64,000 nucleotides of DNA from an uncultured bacterium (GCA_905214735.1 CAJMNI010000009.1:1-64000); one strand, 5' to 3'. Counted from the stretch's first letter, positions 36,978-45,803 are shown. Made by a program: numbers and translations. The notes: generated by a model from the letters alone, not told the origin.

Positions 36978-37251
36978 GAATGTTAAATATTGTTAATAAG
37001 GGGTATATTCTTCTAAATCAATAATTAAATATTGAAACAGAGGTAAAGTCCGGCCCATCCGGTCAAAAGGAAAAGAGGAGAATATTCAAAAAATATTAAT
37101 GAAATAATTGGTCGTTCGGGTCTTATTGTGTAAGTATGTGCGCAAATTAGGCATTCGGGGCATTTTGACAGATTTGGAATATGATTTTGTCAATATGTCG
37201 TGTTATCCTTAGATTGCCTTTCATGACAATCAAGCAGCAACAACACATTAG

Positions 37252-37419
37252 AAGAATAACATCAGAACAACAGTCGTCGGCAAAGGTGATATCGAAGTCT
37301 ATACTCTTCAGGGAGTGCTCGCGGTCTCGGGTCGCGACAGCGTGAAGACCGATGTTCTTGAGCCGGGTGTATATATCGCCCGCTGCGGCGGGAAGACGCT
37401 GAAATTCCTGAAGAAATAA
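37252..37419 (+). pseudogene. orphan C-terminal sorting-tail remnant
   Basis: The plus-strand frame is open from just after a TAG at 37249 to a TAA at 37417, with no start codon. It encodes about 55 residues including IEVYTLQGVLAVSGRDSV and then EPGVYIARCGGKTLKFLKK. This matches the tails of intact secreted proteins in this window (YTLQGIRV ... GLYIVKKGNK). A rho-independent terminator follows 51 nt later. I infer the 3' end of a secreted-protein gene whose body has been deleted. Confidence 0.7.
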
Positions 37420-37470
37420 ATGCACATTTAGGACGCTCAACGATAAATCGTTGGAACAGTGACAAAACTA

Positions 37471-37504
37471 AAACCGCCGGGCTTTTCGCTCCGGCGGTTT
37501 TTTT
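37471..37504 (+). terminator. terminator of the deleted gene
   Basis: AAACCGCCGG and CCGGCGGTTT form a perfect 10-bp stem around a 10-nt loop, followed by seven T on the plus strand. Confidence 0.85.
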
Positions 37505-37510
37505 GGCTCT

Positions 37511-37546
37511 TATAAATCTTATAAGTCTTATAAGTCTTATAAATCT
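37511..37546. repeat. 9-bp minisatellite, 4 units
   Basis: Units TATAAATCT, TATAAGTCT, TATAAGTCT, TATAAATCT in exact 9-bp register. The same unit family, in another rotation, occurs at 45541-45612. Confidence 0.85.
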
Positions 37547-37592
37547 TCTGCAGCTGATATTATCGGCTTCGGCTGCTTTGCGGCTTAGCGGG

Positions 37593-38990
37593 TTAGCGGG
37601 CCATGAAGGCTTCTATGTCGGCGGGATGGTAGGGGATCCGGTTCTCGCCGAGGAAGCGGCAGCCATCTTCAGTGATGAGCACGTCGTCTTCAATGCGGAT
37701 GCCGCCGAAGTCCTTATATGTTTCGAGTTTGTCGAAGTTTATCCATTCGGCGCAGTGGCCCGATGCGCGCCAGTCATCGATAAGTGAGGGGATGAAGTAG
37801 ATGCCGGGTTCGTCGGTGACCACGAAACCGGGTTCGAGGCGGCGTCCCATTCGGAGGCAATTGGTGCCGAACTGGTCGAGGATAGGTCTCGTCTCCTCGT
37901 CGAAGCCTACATAAATCTGGCCGAGTCCCTCCATGTCGTGGACATCGAGGCCCATCATGTGGCCGAGTCCGTGAGGAAGGAACATGGCGTGTGCACCGGC
38001 TCTTACGGCCTCCTCCGTGTCGCCCCGCATGAGGCCGAGCTCTTTGAGACGGTCGGTCATGAGGCGGCACACGTCGAAATGGACATCCATATATTTCACA
38101 CCGGGGCGGGCTACTTTCAGCACGAGGTCATGGCATTCCTCCACGATCGAATAGATCTCGAGCTGGCGTTGCGAGAAACGTCCGCTGACAGGATATGTCC
38201 TCGTGTTGTCGCTGCAATAATTGTTGCGGTTTTCCGCTCCGGCGTCGCAGAGGGCAAGGTGACCTTCGGTCAGGATATCATAGGAGGGATTGCCGTGCAT
38301 TATCTCGCCATGCTGCGAGAAGATGGTGGGGAATGATACCTGCGCGCCATAGCTGTGGGCTATGCCGTCGACCTGGCCTCCCACGAACTTTTCCGTCACT
38401 CCCGGGCGCGTCAGTCTCATGGCCTCGGTGTGCATTCGGTAGCCGATAGAGCAGGCGTCCTCAATCTCTGCTATCTCGAGAGGGGTCTTCACCGAACGCA
38501 TCTTCACCACTGCTTTTATGAGTTTGAGCGATACGGCCTCGTTCTGAGCCTCCGGGCGGATGCCGAGAAGATCCATGATGGCGATCTTCGTGTCGAATCG
38601 GTAGGGAGGAAGAAAATGGATTGTGCGCTTGCCGGCTTTGGCTTTGTCGATGAGTTCGCGGATTTTTCCGAGCGGTGCAGAATTGGCCACTCCCGACTGA
38701 GCCGCCATGTCGGCAACGCTGTCTACCTTGCCATACCAGACGATATCTTCGATGTCGATGTCGTCGCCGAAGAGATATTCCCGGTCGTTGTCGATGTCGA
38801 TAACTCCGATGAGGCCATCGCGGTTAGGTCCGAAATAATATAAGAAAGAGGAATCCTGACGGAAAGGATAATAAACGTTTGAAGGATAGTTGTTGGGCGC
38901 TTCGTTGTTGCCGAAGAGCAGTATCATTCCCTCGCCCACGAGCTGCTTGAGCTCCCGGCGACGGCTGATGTAGATCTCTTTATTGAACAT
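37593..38990 (-). CDS. aminopeptidase P family Xaa-Pro aminopeptidase
   Basis: 465 residues. An N-terminal aminopeptidase P domain (about 1-160, with FRQDSSFLYYFGPN) precedes the pita-bread catalytic domain. The five dinuclear-metal ligands are all present: Asp249 (LCDAGAE), Asp261 (CSDNTRTYP), His344 (HGLGHMMGLDVHD), Glu394 (TDEPGIYF) and Glu434 (GIRIEDD). It removes an N-terminal residue that precedes proline. No signal peptide is seen, so it is cytoplasmic. It is a stand-alone gene divergent from the MFS exporter. Confidence 0.94.
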   Translation of the reverse strand: MFNKEIYISRRRELKQLVGEGMILLFGNNEAPNNYPSNVYYPFRQDSSFLYYFGPNRDGLIGVIDIDNDREYLFGDDIDIEDIVWYGKVDSVADMAAQSGVANSAPLGKIRELIDKAKAGKRTIHFLPPYRFDTKIAIMDLLGIRPEAQNEAVSLKLIKAVVKMRSVKTPLEIAEIEDACSIGYRMHTEAMRLTRPGVTEKFVGGQVDGIAHSYGAQVSFPTIFSQHGEIMHGNPSYDILTEGHLALCDAGAENRNNYCSDNTRTYPVSGRFSQRQLEIYSIVEECHDLVLKVARPGVKYMDVHFDVCRLMTDRLKELGLMRGDTEEAVRAGAHAMFLPHGLGHMMGLDVHDMEGLGQIYVGFDEETRPILDQFGTNCLRMGRRLEPGFVVTDEPGIYFIPSLIDDWRASGHCAEWINFDKLETYKDFGGIRIEDDVLITEDGCRFLGENRIPYHPADIEAFMAR

Positions 38991-39087
38991 GGCTTATAGG
39001 GTTGTTGAAAATTCATTATTGTCAATATGCAAAAATAACAAAAATTCGATTAACCATCTCCTTCGCCAATTAATTTTTCGCAGAAAT

Positions 39088-39120
39088 CTTGAACTGATTG
39101 CGCAAGATTTATTAATTTTG
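39088..39120 (+). promoter_or_regulatory. promoter of MFS gene
   Basis: CTTG (39088-39091), 21 nt, TAATTTTG (39113-39120), 56 nt upstream of the ATG. The -7 match is complete and the -33 match partial. Confidence 0.5.
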
Positions 39121-39175
39121 CGCCTCGAAAATCGGAGGTTACGTTAATTATTTAGGTCAAAATTTCGGTTCATCT

Positions 39176-40333
39176 ATGAAAAAATCATTGTTGTCGCTTG
39201 CATTCGGCACATTCGCCCTCGGCATCGTCGAATTCGGCATGATGGGAATACTCAACGACATGGTTGCCGACCTTCACATCAGTGTCAGCCGGGCGGGCCA
39301 TCTGATCTCTGCCTATGCGGCGGGAGTGGCGATCGGTGCGCCGTCGCTGCTGTTTCTGCGGAAGATGCCTTTGCGCAGACTGATGTTGCTTCTTGCCGCC
39401 GTGATAGCCGTCGGTAACGCATTGGTGGCGCTGTCGCCGGGCTATCTGACCCTGTTGGCCGCGCGATTCATCTCCGGACTTCCCCACGGAGCCTTCTTCG
39501 GTGCCGGCGCCATAGTTTGCGCGCGCTTGGCCGATCCCGGCAAAGGAGCTTCGGCGGTGGCAATACTTGTCGGCGGCATGACCGTGGCCAATCTCGTGGG
39601 AGTGCCTGTCTTCACATTCTTGTGCAACGTGATCTCCTGGCGCATACCGTTTGCGCTTGTGGCCGGAATCGGAGTCGTGACGTTTGTCGCCATCCGGTGC
39701 TGGATACCGGTGCTTCAGCCCATCCCCGACACCGGGATGAAGGGGCAGTTCCGTTTCCTCCGCAAACCGCAGCCCTGGCTGATCTATGCCGGAGTCTTTT
39801 TCGGCCAGGCGAGCGTCTATTGCTGGCTCAGCTATATATCGCCGATAATGACTCGCGTGGCGGGTTTTGCAGAAAGCTCGATGTCGATGATCATGATTCT
39901 TGTCGGCGCAGGAATGGTTGTGGGAAACTATTGCTCGGGAAAACTCGCCGACCGTTATTCATCTTCGTTGGTTCCGGCGGTGATAGCTCTTCTTATAGTC
40001 GTAGTCATGCCGATGATATATTTTTTAGCGCCGTTCAAGATTCCCTCGCTTCTTCTGGCCTTTATAGCGGCGGCTCTGCTGTTCGGACTCGGCGGACCGT
40101 TGCAGTATCTGATAGTCGGATATGCCAAAGGAGGGGAGATGCTCGGGGGAGCCGGCATCCAGATAGCCTTTAACGTATCCAACGCCATGGCCGCCGCGAT
40201 AGGAGGGTTTGCAATCCGTCAGGGATTCGGCCTTGCTTCACCGGCGCTCGTGGGGACTCCATTCGCCATTCTGGGCACAATCGCCCTTTTCACCCTTTAT
40301 CTGAAATACACCCGCAAGGAATCCAATTGTTGA
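39176..40333 (+). CDS. MFS transporter, AraJ/drug-exporter type
   Basis: 385 residues with about 12 predicted membrane helices. The opening SLAFGTFALGIVEFGMMGIL and the motif-A-like loop FLRKMPLRRLM, followed by ARFISGLPHGAFFGAGA, are typical of the AraJ/YdhP drug:H+ antiporter-1 group. It sits in the inner membrane and probably exports a small molecule. The substrate is unknown. It is a single gene with its own promoter, ending at a bidirectional terminator. Confidence 0.88.
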   Translation: MKKSLLSLAFGTFALGIVEFGMMGILNDMVADLHISVSRAGHLISAYAAGVAIGAPSLLFLRKMPLRRLMLLLAAVIAVGNALVALSPGYLTLLAARFISGLPHGAFFGAGAIVCARLADPGKGASAVAILVGGMTVANLVGVPVFTFLCNVISWRIPFALVAGIGVVTFVAIRCWIPVLQPIPDTGMKGQFRFLRKPQPWLIYAGVFFGQASVYCWLSYISPIMTRVAGFAESSMSMIMILVGAGMVVGNYCSGKLADRYSSSLVPAVIALLIVVVMPMIYFLAPFKIPSLLLAFIAAALLFGLGGPLQYLIVGYAKGGEMLGGAGIQIAFNVSNAMAAAIGGFAIRQGFGLASPALVGTPFAILGTIALFTLYLKYTRKESNC

Positions 40334-40379
40334 CATAATAAGGCGATATGGAATAATGAAATAGTAAGGAAGAAACAGA

Positions 40380-40423
40380 GAAAGAGGGCATGCCGGGGAA
40401 AATTTCCTGACATGCCCTCTTTC
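40380..40423. terminator. bidirectional terminator between MFS and Omp28-like genes
   Basis: GAAAGAGGGCATG (40380-40392) pairs with CATGCCCTCTTTC (40411-40423) over 13 bp. The 18-nt loop has inner GGAAA/TTTCC pairing. It lies between convergent genes. Confidence 0.7.
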
Positions 40424-40469
40424 AGTTAATATTATTCAGAACGGTCGGCTGAATTCTGCCTGAGCGGAA

Positions 40470-42296
40470 TCAGCGGATGCGCTTCGAAGCCTTGCGCGAG
40501 CCGTCGCTCATCGAGTCAATCTGAATGTAGATGCCGTTTTCGGGAGCGCTGCTGAGGCGGCGTCCTGCGAGATCGAAGAACTGTGTCGAAACCTTGGCGG
40601 CGGGTGCGAGGTCATCGGCGATGTTTCCTACACTTCCCTTGTCGAAGCTGAACTTGGCTCCGTTGACGATATGGCCCGTGCTCTTGTTGACAAGAAGCGC
40701 CACTACGTTGACTTTGTCGCGGTTCTGCAGCAGGCTGACCGAGTCAAAATCTTCAGTGCTGACGAATTTGCTGCAGTCGAAGGAGTATGAGCCGTCGTAT
40801 GTCTCGCCCGACTTCACGCTTTCAGGCTGAGAACCGGCAACGCCGCGGAAGGGAGCTGAGGCAAGAACCACATCGTTGAAATCGACTTTCATGCTGCCTT
40901 CGCCATTGATCCAGAAAGCCATCTCTTCACCATATTCTTCGATGGATTCTCCGGCATATTTATTTGCCTGATACCAGTCTTCGCTGTCGCCTGTCAGTCC
41001 GTCTTCCGTCACTGCAAAGGAGAGAAGATAGGGGTTTTCTGCGAAATCCCTGAAATAATAAACGCTTCCGGTCACATTGATCTGATTTCCGTCGGCGCTA
41101 TATTCAGCAGAGACCTCGATGTTGGCGTCGACTATTTCTGCAGCCTTCTTGGCGACATCGTCGCGGACTCCCATAGGAGTCGAACTGCTTGTTCCAAAAT
41201 AGGGGTCGACCTCGAAATCGCGGTCGAGATAGGCGAGGGGATAGCCGTCGACCGGCACGGGGAACTGCGACATTGTCTGCATAATGTCGCCGTCGTGATA
41301 GGCGAGGGCGATGAACTTGTCGGGCATTTCGGCATTGAGGATCTCGATGGCCTGCCAGCCGCGCGGACACCATGAGCACCATGTGCCGGTGAATTCCTCC
41401 ATGACAACGCGGTGAACCGGCATACGCTCCATCACGTAAACGGCATTCTGACCGCTGACCTTGACATCGGCATCGTTGATCTTGCTGATAGAGAGGACGC
41501 CTTCGTAGGTGCCGATAGCTTCGATGGCAGGAATTTCCACATCGAAAGATCCGCTTGAGGTGAAGTCGGCCGGAATTGCCGGCGAGAATGTTGCGGTTCC
41601 TTCGGAGGTCTTGCCATCTATTTCGTAGGAATAGGCAAGGGAAGAGATTGGAGCCGAACCTCCGTTCACAATCACGACACTTGCGCTGCCTCCGACTCCG
41701 GGGGTGGTGATAAGGTCGCCGAACTTCACAACCGAGGCGTGGTTGGCCATGAACTCTCCGTCGATTGTAACACTGAGAGCAGAGGAGACATCTGCCGACT
41801 CGCCGGTGCTCCATTTTTTGTATGTACGGCTGGAAGTGACATACATTCCTCCCTCTTTATAACCTTCGACAACCGAAACAGGATATTTGTCGGCTTCAGA
41901 AGTGGCTTTTGCGATCTTGAAAGCATAGCCGGCGTAGAATGCGCCGTCGATAGTATATGCGTCTGGGAGCTTGACGGAAACACTTCCGCTTCCCGGTTCG
42001 AAATCAACCTTGACTTCCGACTGAGGTTTTCCGTTGCTTCCTTTCAGCTCCTTGGCCAAAAAGACATAGCAATCAGAATATGCCGCCCCGTCAACGAGCG
42101 GAACCTGAATCGAGGTGACCTTCATGCCGTTGAGGGCTGCGTTGTCCACTTTTATGGCGATGCCGAAGGTCTCGGCTTTACCTGTTCCCCATTCCACTTC
42201 CCCGAGGCCCGATCCGGCATATCCGAAGTCGACACTGTCGGCCGATGCGCTGAAAGCGGCCATGAGACCGAGCGATGCAAGTATATATTTCTTCAT
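40470..42296 (-). CDS. Omp28-related secreted protein with sorting-type tail
   Basis: 608 residues with a signal peptide (about 1-19). The N-terminal half is beta-rich (CARDB-like repeats, for example GGSASVVIVNGGSAPISSL). At about residue 300 an Omp28/thioredoxin-like domain begins (RVVMEEFTGTWCSWCPRG). Its CxxC pair near 304-308 could be redox active or could bind metal. The C-terminus (QFFDLAGRRL, ENGIYIQ) is a short sorting-type tail. It is probably cell-surface or exported; Omp28 relatives are outer-membrane lipoproteins of unclear role. It is followed by a terminator and preceded by another 608-residue secreted protein, with a hairpin between. Confidence 0.78.
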   Translation of the reverse strand: MKKYILASLGLMAAFSASADSVDFGYAGSGLGEVEWGTGKAETFGIAIKVDNAALNGMKVTSIQVPLVDGAAYSDCYVFLAKELKGSNGKPQSEVKVDFEPGSGSVSVKLPDAYTIDGAFYAGYAFKIAKATSEADKYPVSVVEGYKEGGMYVTSSRTYKKWSTGESADVSSALSVTIDGEFMANHASVVKFGDLITTPGVGGSASVVIVNGGSAPISSLAYSYEIDGKTSEGTATFSPAIPADFTSSGSFDVEIPAIEAIGTYEGVLSISKINDADVKVSGQNAVYVMERMPVHRVVMEEFTGTWCSWCPRGWQAIEILNAEMPDKFIALAYHDGDIMQTMSQFPVPVDGYPLAYLDRDFEVDPYFGTSSSTPMGVRDDVAKKAAEIVDANIEVSAEYSADGNQINVTGSVYYFRDFAENPYLLSFAVTEDGLTGDSEDWYQANKYAGESIEEYGEEMAFWINGEGSMKVDFNDVVLASAPFRGVAGSQPESVKSGETYDGSYSFDCSKFVSTEDFDSVSLLQNRDKVNVVALLVNKSTGHIVNGAKFSFDKGSVGNIADDLAPAAKVSTQFFDLAGRRLSSAPENGIYIQIDSMSDGSRKASKRIR

Positions 42297-42329
42297 ATTG
42301 AGTCGAATTAAATTACCTGTTAAAATGAA

Positions 42330-42357
42330 CCGGTGCGGTCGCTGGTGACCGCACCGG
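42330..42357 (-). terminator. terminator between the two 608-residue protein genes
   Basis: CCGGTGCGGTC (42330-42340) and GACCGCACCGG (42347-42357) form an 11-bp perfect stem with a 6-nt loop. GTTCATTTT follows on the minus strand. Confidence 0.65.
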
Positions 42358-42382
42358 CTTGTAAATTCTGATTTTCGGCTGC

Positions 42383-44209
42383 TTATTTGCGGACGATCAT
42401 CTTGCGGACGGAACCGTCAGACATGCGGACGATGTTGATGCCCGACTGCATTTCGGAATGCTTCACGCCGTCGACGCCGTAGAATGCCACGGGAACAGCA
42501 GCTTTGTCAACTGCGAGATCCTTCACTGCGCTCATGCAGTCATACCACTCGATTTCCGATTCGCGGCGTTCGTTACCGCCCATGTAAACCGACTGGAGTC
42601 CGATCTTGTCGGGAGCTGTGCAGAAGAATATCATTGTGCCCGCACCCTCGTAGATTGCGCCGTATCCTTCATAATCTACTGACGAGAAGCTATAGGGAAC
42701 TTCAACGAGTTCGGAGACTCCGAGCGATTCGATATCAGGATATTCGTCGGAATAGAAAGTGTGTTTCTCCTGCTCGCCATCGATATCCATCCAGACGATA
42801 TACGACATCTTTTCAGGATCGATGAAGTTTCCGTCGACATCATGAGTGGGGATTGTAGCGTTGAATCCAACGTAACCGTAATCATCGAATACATCTTCGA
42901 AATAGGTGATCACAGGTTTGTCGGGAGTGGCTGCAACGTCGTTGAAGTAATAGAGTTCAGGAGTAGCGGCTGCGTAGTAATAATAGAGACCATAATCTCC
43001 CACTTTGCCACAATTGAGGATCATTGCCTCGTCGTCTGCCACAGGTTTGAGCGTCTTTGCTTCAGCGTCGTAGAGGAAATCAAGGGATTCACCCGGAACA
43101 TAGGTTACATTAACATATTCACCCATATCGTCGGAAAGAATTTCGGATGAGTATGTTCCGCCTACGAGATAAGTATACACGCCATAGGAAAGGCCAAGAT
43201 ACTGATCGGATGCAAAAGATACTTTGCCGTCGCTGATTGTTCCGACAGCCACGCATTGGGGATCACCTTCATTAAGACCACCAACATAGCATTTGTCGCC
43301 GGAAACAGACACCTGAACGATCCTCATGTCAGCCTGAGCTTCGCCATCCTCAAAAATTTCAGGATCCGATGTCTTGAGCACCCAGCCTTCCACCTGAGCT
43401 CCATCGGGGAATAGCATCGCACTTTCATTGAAAGGAATGTAGGATGTGTCGTAATCGCCATAGCCTGACCACGACATGTCGTCGGAATATGCGTAAGCGG
43501 CTATATATTCTGCATCGGCATCGGCAGAGGAGCAGAATTTATCTTCAATCTTATAGCTTCCGTCGGCATTCTTGATAAATTTGATTTCCGTAACTGAAGG
43601 ATCGACTTCGTATGTCATATACATCTCACCCTCCTCTTCAAATTCTGTGTATTTCGCAGCCTGAAGCACGTAACCGTAGCCGTATTCTTCGCTATACAAG
43701 GCATACTGACCGCAGGGGATTGAGAAACCATCTTCAGTGACGTTGCCTTTGACCCAGGTTTCTGTCACGGCAGCGGAAACAAAGTCCTTGAGGTAAACTG
43801 TCTTTCCGTCGGGCGATGTGACCATGTCGAGAGCGATTCCCTGCTGGGGTGAATTAAGGATATATCCCCAGAAAGAGAGATATCCTTCTCCTTCGCGGAT
43901 GAAGTGGGAAACTGCACCTTCCGGTTGCTCGGTGATAATTTCGGGAACAGCCTCGTCGGCTTTGGTTTTGATTTTGGCGGGAGCCTTTACGTTGAGAGAG
44001 CTCAGCGAGGCGACATTGTCGGTAAGGAGAGCTCGTCCGTTGACAATACCACCCTTGGCGGCAGACTTCAGGCTCTTGTTGAGCATGGCGGGCTGGATGT
44101 TCTGACGAACAGGCATCGCTGTCCTGAGGGAATGCTGTGCCGAGAAGGGGGCTGCTGTTGCGGATGCAGCTATAGCTGCTATCGATAAAATAGTAACAGT
44201 TTTTTTCAT
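42383..44209 (-). CDS. large secreted protein of unknown function with sorting-type tail
   Basis: 608 residues with a signal peptide (about 1-19). I do not recognise a catalytic domain. The body is acidic and rich in Tyr and Glu, with repeated beta-strand patterns (YLSFWGYILNSPQQGIALDMV, YALYSEEYGYGYVL, GLYYYYAAATPELYYF). The end (VAFYGVDGVKHSEMQSGINI, then SDGSVRKMIVRK) is a sorting-type tail. Bacteroidales secrete many such proteins, and surface binding or structural roles are possible. Its promoter is separate from the downstream Omp28-like gene, although the two may form a functional pair. Confidence 0.7.
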   Translation of the reverse strand: MKKTVTILSIAAIAASATAAPFSAQHSLRTAMPVRQNIQPAMLNKSLKSAAKGGIVNGRALLTDNVASLSSLNVKAPAKIKTKADEAVPEIITEQPEGAVSHFIREGEGYLSFWGYILNSPQQGIALDMVTSPDGKTVYLKDFVSAAVTETWVKGNVTEDGFSIPCGQYALYSEEYGYGYVLQAAKYTEFEEEGEMYMTYEVDPSVTEIKFIKNADGSYKIEDKFCSSADADAEYIAAYAYSDDMSWSGYGDYDTSYIPFNESAMLFPDGAQVEGWVLKTSDPEIFEDGEAQADMRIVQVSVSGDKCYVGGLNEGDPQCVAVGTISDGKVSFASDQYLGLSYGVYTYLVGGTYSSEILSDDMGEYVNVTYVPGESLDFLYDAEAKTLKPVADDEAMILNCGKVGDYGLYYYYAAATPELYYFNDVAATPDKPVITYFEDVFDDYGYVGFNATIPTHDVDGNFIDPEKMSYIVWMDIDGEQEKHTFYSDEYPDIESLGVSELVEVPYSFSSVDYEGYGAIYEGAGTMIFFCTAPDKIGLQSVYMGGNERRESEIEWYDCMSAVKDLAVDKAAVPVAFYGVDGVKHSEMQSGINIVRMSDGSVRKMIVRK

Positions 44210-44356
44210 AGGCTCTTAATTTTTATTGTTAATATTTATGTTTGATGATTCTTGCTGAATTATTCTGCGTCTATAGTGCTGCTGCTGTCAACAAAAAGGA
44301 GTTGTTAACAGAATGCTGCTGCTCCTTCAAGTGGGGTTGATTGATTATTACGGGAG

Positions 44357-44391
44357 CAAAATTACAAAAAATAATCTAATAACCTAACAAA
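44357..44391 (-). promoter_or_regulatory. possible promoter of the 42383-44209 gene
   Basis: TAATTTTG (44364-44357, minus) with TTTG at 44391-44388, 23 nt apart, slightly longer than usual. The leader would be about 140 nt. Confidence 0.4.
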
Positions 44392-44485
44392 ATCGAAACA
44401 AAAAATCAAAAATAGTTAAAATTAGATAGCAGAAAGGCTGCGTTGCAGAGATTGTTCGGGCTTATTCGGAGGGGAGAGTAGGGAA

Positions 44486-45394
44486 TTATAGAAGACGTTT
44501 GTCGATGAAAAGAGTGGGATGATATGACATTTTGCTACTTTTCAGCGCTTCGAATCCCATGTCGTCCTCGCGGTTGAGATAAGCCACTTCCGGCCAAAGT
44601 TTTCTTACCAGCCTCGCCATTGCCGACGACAGAGCCTGATATATTCCGCGATATTCAATATCCCCTTTCTCCACGTGAACGAAGAATGTGTCGCCGTTAG
44701 GCTCCCCAAATGTAAAACCTGCAACTTTTCCATCTATTCTTATTACAATGCCGGTGAAGCCATAAACGAAATATGATGCCAAGGCTCCTTTTGTGGCCAT
44801 GTTTTCATAGTGGAGCAGTTTGCTGCCGTCATGCCTAAGATTGAATTCCTCGGTGAAAGCTATAAGTTCAGGAATATCTTTTTCCTCGATCTCCTCGATC
44901 TTCGCATTCGGATAATGGCTGTTGAAAAAATTGAGATGGTTTCTCTTCTTCTCCATCTTTTTCCCGGCGAAATGCTCAAAGTGTGAAATGTCATAAAGAT
45001 ATTCCCTCCAGTCGTCGACAAGGGGTTGTTCGACAGTAGCAGTGGCCGGGGCTTCGGGAGTATTCTCGACAGTAATCATCATACGGCCGTCGATATGACG
45101 GCGATTGCAGTAATCGCGGATCATCTTTTCATATTGCTGCAATGACAGGGGGCCGCGAGGCTCATAAAATATCGCGGTATCGCTGTCGGGAGCTTTGCCG
45201 ATTATAAAAAGGGAATCGGCGGCTACGGCATAATGATAGTCGAAATAATCCCTCCACATCAATACTCCTCCAAGAGAGAAGTCGCATGAGCGCGAAGGAT
45301 ATGTTTTGAAAAATTCTTTCAGCATAGGGATATCGGCCATGCCGACAGGCGAAAGATCCGTGATTACGTCGGAACTCATTGCAATGGAATTCAT
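44486..45394 (-). CDS. DUF2156 (lysylphosphatidylglycerol synthase C-terminal-like) protein
   Basis: 302 residues from the ATG at 45394, chosen because GGTAAAGAG lies just upstream. An in-frame extension to 45604 would translate a 9-bp minisatellite into LIR repeats and is rejected. The fold is a double GNAT-like acyltransferase. Signatures are FGEPNGDTFFVHVEKGDIEYRG, then YQALSSAMARL and YLNREDDMGFEALKSSKMSYHP. Relatives attach amino acids from aminoacyl-tRNA to lipids or other acceptors, but this is only the soluble catalytic part with no membrane flippase. The substrate is unknown. Confidence 0.8.
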   Translation of the reverse strand: MNSIAMSSDVITDLSPVGMADIPMLKEFFKTYPSRSCDFSLGGVLMWRDYFDYHYAVAADSLFIIGKAPDSDTAIFYEPRGPLSLQQYEKMIRDYCNRRHIDGRMMITVENTPEAPATATVEQPLVDDWREYLYDISHFEHFAGKKMEKKRNHLNFFNSHYPNAKIEEIEEKDIPELIAFTEEFNLRHDGSKLLHYENMATKGALASYFVYGFTGIVIRIDGKVAGFTFGEPNGDTFFVHVEKGDIEYRGIYQALSSAMARLVRKLWPEVAYLNREDDMGFEALKSSKMSYHPTLFIDKRLL

Positions 45395-45540
45395 ACTCTT
45401 TACCTGTAAGAATAAAAGATAATGTTGAAGATAGCTGAATATTTTAATCATTAACTCATTTGCGGGTAAAAAGGTTCGAACGCAATAAAGAAATTTTTCC
45501 GGAAAGGGTGTTAGAGCGGACGATAAATAGGCGATAAATA

Positions 45541-45612
45541 TAAGTCGTTTAAGTCGAATAAGTCGAATAAGTCTTATAAGTCGTATAAGAAACATAAGAC
45601 ACATAAGATTTC
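45541..45612. repeat. 9-bp minisatellite, 8 units
   Basis: Eight units beginning TAAG in exact 9-bp register: five with TAAGTC (TAAGTCGTT, TAAGTCGAA twice, TAAGTCTTA, TAAGTCGTA) and three more degenerate (TAAGAAACA, TAAGACACA, TAAGATTTC). It is the same family as 37511-37546. Confidence 0.88.
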
Positions 45613-45651
45613 CATTCTTGGGGAAATTTTTTTGATAATTTTTGGGAAAAA

Positions 45652-45683
45652 TTTGGTGGAATCAAATATTTGATATAGCTTTG
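45652..45683 (+). promoter_or_regulatory. upstream promoter P1 of the M16 region
   Basis: TTTG (45652-45655), 20 nt, TAGCTTTG (45676-45683). The predicted start is near 45690, giving a leader of more than 300 nt to the M16 gene. Confidence 0.6.
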
Positions 45684-45685
45684 CA

Positions 45686-45707
45686 GTGTATTACACAACT
45701 AATACAC
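45686..45707. promoter_or_regulatory. perfect palindrome at the P1 start site (operator candidate)
   Basis: GTGTATTA (45686-45693), 6 nt, TAATACAC (45700-45707). An 8-bp inverted repeat sits exactly where transcription from P1 should start. It has the size and place of a dimeric repressor operator, or it forms a 5' hairpin. Confidence 0.55.
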
Positions 45708-45803
45708 CCAAACGTTAGCATTCATTCGTCTCAAATGATCGGCGGCGGATGATTGCCAAAATAATAAAGTTAGTTAAAATGCCATTCTTTTAAGGTGAAA
45801 TAT

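Larger units (their letters stand above)
36884..37592. other. 709-nt intergenic region with remnants and repeats
   Basis: From left to right it holds a possible promoter with a C8 tract for the minus-strand operon (36941-36977) and about 270 nt in which I see nothing. Then come an orphan C-terminal tail remnant on the plus strand, a rho-independent terminator and a 9-bp minisatellite. It looks like a site of past gene loss. Confidence 0.6.

Noticed and set aside
37147..37440. A 97-codon frame on the minus strand in the 36884-37592 gap.
   Set aside because: It lies opposite the secretion-tail remnant and has no similarity or promoter.
37511..37546. Short direct repeats as a CRISPR array.
   Set aside because: The units are contiguous 9-mers with no spacers, and no cas genes are near.
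45395..45604. N-terminal extension of the DUF2156 protein with LIR repeats that looks like a membrane or leucine-rich segment.
   Set aside because: It is the translation of the 9-bp minisatellite plus intergenic DNA; the real start at 45394 has a ribosome site.
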